Shown in pieces: positions 61,306 through 64,000 of a DNA stretch of 64,000 nt (the first letter of the stretch is position 1; every line of letters begins with the position of its first letter). This DNA comes from Lysobacter sp. Root916 (GTDB lineage: Bacteria; Pseudomonadota; Gammaproteobacteria; Xanthomonadales; Xanthomonadaceae). Location of the stretch: NCBI RefSeq assembly GCF_001429785.1, contig NZ_LMJF01000001.1, positions 936,474-1,000,473 of the forward strand, in the 5' to 3' direction. The translations under genes and the position numbers were made by a program. Under the pieces are notes generated by a model that ran no database searches, had not been told where the DNA came from, and saw nothing but the letters and a program-made list of their open reading frames with translations.

Positions 61306-63627
61306 ATGAAGCTGCTGCTCGCCGCGCTGCTGTTCGTCACCTCGGCGATGCTGCTCGATCTGGCCTTCCCGCTGCCGCTGCCGCGCGAGGGTCAGGCCGG
61401 CGCGGTGGTGGTCGCCGCCGACGGCACGCCGCTGCGCGCGTTCGCCGATCGCGGCGGCATCTGGCGGTACCCGGTGCGCATCGAGCAGGTCTCGCCGCTG
61501 TACCTGCAGGCCCTGCTGAACTACGAGGACCGCTGGTTCTGGAAGCATCCCGGCGTGAATCCCTACGCCTTGCTGCGCGCGGGCGGGCAGTGGCTGGGCA
61601 GCGGCCGGGTGGTGTCCGGTGGCTCGACCCTGACCATGCAGGTCGCGCGCATCCTGGATCCGCATACGCGCACGCCCTGGGGCAAGCTCAAGCAGTTGCT
61701 GCGCGCGCTGCAGTTGGAAACGCATCTGTCCAAGCGCGAGATCCTGACCCTCTATCTCAATCGCGCCCCGTTCGGCGGCACCGTCGAAGGCGTGGAGGCG
61801 GCGAGTTGGGCCTATCTGGGCAAGCCTTCGTCGCGCCTGTCGCATGCCGAGGCCGCGCTGTTGGCGGTGCTGCCGCAGTCGCCGAGCCGGCTGCGTCCGG
61901 ACCGCGAACCCGAGCGCGCGCGCGTGGCGCGCGACAAGGTGCTGGCGCGCATGGCCGCGCTGGGCGTGTGGTCGCGCGCGCTGGTCGCCGACGCGCGCAT
62001 CGAACCGGTGGTGGCGCGTTCGCTGCAACCGCCGCAGCACGCGCCCCTGCTGGCGCAGCGACTGCGCTTCGAGCAGCCCAAGGCGACGCGGCTGACCTCG
62101 ACCATCGACATCGAACTGCAGCGCACCCTCGAGGACCGCGTCGCGGCCTACTTCTCCAATCTGCCCGAGCGCACCTCGGCGGCCTTGCTGGTGATCGACA
62201 ACGCCAGCCTGGAGGCGCGCGCCTACGTCGGCTCGGCGACCTTCGCCGATACCGCGCGCCTGGGCCACGTCGACATGGTCAAGGCCTGGCGCTCGCCCGG
62301 TTCGACGCTCAAGCCCTTCCTGTACGGCCTGGCCCTGGACGACGGCCTGATCCATTCCGAAAGCCTGCTGGTCGACGCGCCGCAGTCGTTCGGCGACTAC
62401 CGGCCGGGCAATTTCGACGCGACCTTCAACGGGCCGGTGGGCGCGGCCGAGGCGCTGCGCTTGTCGCTCAATGTGCCCGCGGTGGATCTGCTGGATCGGG
62501 TCGGGCCCAGTCGTTTCTCGGCGCGGCTCGCGCATGCGGGCATCGAACTGCATTGGCCGCGCGGCGCGACCCCGAACCTGTCGATGATCCTGGGCGGCAC
62601 CGGCGCGCGCCTGGAGGATCTGGTCGGCGCCTACGCGGCGCTGAACCGCGAAGGCCTGGCCGGACGCGTGCGCTACACGCCGGACGCGCCGCTGCTGGAA
62701 CGGCGCTTGTTGTCGCCGGGCGCGGGCTGGATCGTGCGCGAAATCCTCGAGGCCAATCCGCGGCCGGGCGCCGTCGCCGATACCTTCGACACCTCGGGCC
62801 GACCGCGGGTGGCCTGGAAAACCGGCACCAGTTACGGCTTCCGCGACGCTTGGGCGCTGGGCAGCACGCGCCGCTACACGGTCGGGGTCTGGGTCGGGCG
62901 GCCGGACGGCACGCCCTTGCCCGGCCAGTACGGCGCGGTCACCGCCTTGCCGCTGCTGTTCGAGGTGGTCGACAGCCTGCCGCGCCAACGCGGCGACGGC
63001 GCGCTGAAGCCGCCGCCGGCGAACGTCGAGCAGATCGAGGTGTGCTGGCCGCTGGGCTTGCCGCCGGATCCGCTGGCGCCGCAGCTGTGCCAGAAGAAGC
63101 TGCAGGCCTGGACCCTGGACGGCTCGGTGCCGCCGACCTTCGCCGAGCGCGATGCGCGCCTGTGGAACGCGGGCGTCGAGCGTTTCCAGGTCGATGCGCG
63201 CAGCGGCCTGCGCCTGTCCGCCGATTGCAGCGCCTCGCATGCGCGCCGCGAGGCCAGCATCGCGCGCTGGCCGGCCCTGGCCTCGCCCTGGCTGGCCGCG
63301 GAAACCCGCCGCGCCTCGCGCCTGCCGGCGCTGGCGCCGGACTGCGCCGCCGATGGGCGCGACGCCAGCGAGGAACTGCGCATCGAGGGTCTGGCCGACC
63401 AGGCCACGATCGCGCGCGCGCCCGGCAGCGTGCATGCGCTGCGGCTGTCCCTGCGTGCGATCGGCAGCGCGGCGCGGATCCGTTGGTTGCTGGATGGGCG
63501 CCTGATCGGCGAGACCGAGGGCGACACCGCCTTCGCGCACGACTTCGGCGAGCCCGGCGATCATCAGCTCACCGCCTTGGCCGACAGCGGCGCCTGGTCG
63601 CGAGTGCGGTTCCGGGTGCTGCGCTGA
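61306..63627 (+). CDS. pbpC: Penicillin-binding protein 1C
   Basis: The 773-residue bifunctional peptidoglycan synthase closely follows E. coli PbpC (770 residues): N-terminal anchor (LLLAALLFVTSAMLLDLAF), transglycosylase domain with EDRWFWKHPGVNPYALLRA, transpeptidase domain with the active-site Ser in SPGSTLKPF and KTGTSYGFRDAW, and a C-terminal BiPBP domain with VCWPLG and DGSVPPTF. ATG 61306 gives the family length but lacks a clear ribosome site. GTG starts at 61129 or 61138 would add about 56-59 residues encoded partly by repeat R5. It lies downstream of the macroglobulin gene and probably repairs wall damage as part of that pair. Confidence 0.93.
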   Translation: MKLLLAALLFVTSAMLLDLAFPLPLPREGQAGAVVVAADGTPLRAFADRGGIWRYPVRIEQVSPLYLQALLNYEDRWFWKHPGVNPYALLRAGGQWLGSGRVVSGGSTLTMQVARILDPHTRTPWGKLKQLLRALQLETHLSKREILTLYLNRAPFGGTVEGVEAASWAYLGKPSSRLSHAEAALLAVLPQSPSRLRPDREPERARVARDKVLARMAALGVWSRALVADARIEPVVARSLQPPQHAPLLAQRLRFEQPKATRLTSTIDIELQRTLEDRVAAYFSNLPERTSAALLVIDNASLEARAYVGSATFADTARLGHVDMVKAWRSPGSTLKPFLYGLALDDGLIHSESLLVDAPQSFGDYRPGNFDATFNGPVGAAEALRLSLNVPAVDLLDRVGPSRFSARLAHAGIELHWPRGATPNLSMILGGTGARLEDLVGAYAALNREGLAGRVRYTPDAPLLERRLLSPGAGWIVREILEANPRPGAVADTFDTSGRPRVAWKTGTSYGFRDAWALGSTRRYTVGVWVGRPDGTPLPGQYGAVTALPLLFEVVDSLPRQRGDGALKPPPANVEQIEVCWPLGLPPDPLAPQLCQKKLQAWTLDGSVPPTFAERDARLWNAGVERFQVDARSGLRLSADCSASHARREASIARWPALASPWLAAETRRASRLPALAPDCAADGRDASEELRIEGLADQATIARAPGSVHALRLSLRAIGSAARIRWLLDGRLIGETEGDTAFAHDFGEPGDHQLTALADSGAWSRVRFRVLR

Positions 63628-63898
63628 GCTGGCTCGAATAGCGCGGTGTTCGTCCGGGCCTGAATCGCAAGCTCGTAACGACGGAGAATGGCACGCTGCA
63701 AATGCATCAGATGGACACTGCGCATGTCTATTTGGTGCTTGTGCAGTGTGATGTCTGTGCATGCCGTCCGATTCGTCACTCGACGCTAACCGCACGGCTG
63801 TTCCATTGCAGCGGCCGGCATGATCGTGGCGATGAGGCGATGGTGGAAAGCCGGCTGCCGTTGCGCGCCTCGCGCCTCCGTCACTACAGGATGTGCTC
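63628..63898. other. Intergenic region before the last gene
   Basis: I see no gene or clear terminator here. A short open frame (63702-63902) has the composition of non-coding sequence. The weak AGGATG before position 63899 could serve as a ribosome site. Confidence 0.4.
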
Positions 63899-64000
63899 AT
63901 GAACAGAATCACCGTGCTTGCTGTGCTGTCGATCGCCGCTTTGCCCGCGTTCGCGCAATCCTTGGGCGAGCAGAAGCAGTTGCTGCAATGGCAGGGTTGG
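63899..64000 (+). CDS. Secreted protein, 3' end outside window
   Basis: Only 34 codons are visible. They encode a signal peptide, MNRITVLAVLSIAALPAFAQ with a likely cleavage after AFA, then SLGEQKQLLQWQGW. The mature protein would be periplasmic or secreted. Too little is present for a family call. Confidence 0.6.
   Translation, partial: MNRITVLAVLSIAALPAFAQSLGEQKQLLQWQGW

Noticed and set aside
63702-63902. 66-codon plus-strand open frame before the last gene
   Set aside because: Cys/His/Arg-rich composition unlike neighbouring proteins, and it runs into the start of the next gene; no ribosome site.

Overview
This window is high-GC DNA that reads as a chromosome segment of a Xanthomonadaceae gammaproteobacterium, most likely Lysobacter or a close relative. 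The signs are the smc-zipA-ligA order, a gyrA with glutamine at position 83 (as I recall for Stenotrophomonas), tandem TonB-type proteins, many dispersed intergenic repeats, and two large secreted metallopeptidases ending in PKD and P domains, as in predatory lytic bacteria. The species call is inference; no rRNA or complete tRNA is present.

Layout. 1-8.5 kb holds the C-terminal part of a short-chain dehydrogenase, a membrane-anchored restriction-endonuclease-fold protein, a phasin, a patatin phospholipase, an unrecognised protein, a small PHA-system protein, a double-FHA membrane protein, and the periplasmic methionine sulfoxide repair pair msrP-msrQ. 8.6-13.7 kb is the amino acid unit serC-pheA-hisC-aroA, the last three translationally coupled. 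14-18.4 kb has an O-antigen-ligase-like protein, two tandem TonB-type proteins and serS. 18.4-19.0 kb is a cluster of dispersed repeats.

19.0-34.2 kb is a sugar-use region in two modules. The first is bgl-zwf-glk-pgl (minus strand), divergent from an orphan sugar ABC ATPase across a LacI-type operator. The second is a LacI regulator followed by a fused GH65 phosphorylase/beta-phosphoglucomutase, a TonB-dependent receptor and an MFS transporter. Together they suggest uptake of an alpha-glucoside, phosphorolysis, and channelling of all glucose units through glucose 6-phosphate to 6-phosphogluconate. Two small immunity-like genes (Imm26-like and SMI1/KNR4) lie between the modules.

34.5-48.8 kb is mostly housekeeping: smc, zipA, ligA, epmA, two secreted DUF3011 repeat proteins, mtnA and gyrA. 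49-55.5 kb encodes an M4 and an M12-like metallopeptidase with near-identical PKD + P-domain tails, flanking a probable lipoprotein FAD oxidoreductase. 56-63.6 kb is the alpha-2-macroglobulin/pbpC pair. The window ends in the first 34 codons of a secreted protein.

No CRISPR array, prophage, intact insertion sequence or obvious biosynthetic cluster is visible. The most interesting material is regulatory or structural: a duplicated hairpin with covarying base pairs after serC, inverted-repeat elements that carry tandem repeats, the operator/promoter layout of the GH65 operon, the orphan immunity pair, and the shared protease tail modules.
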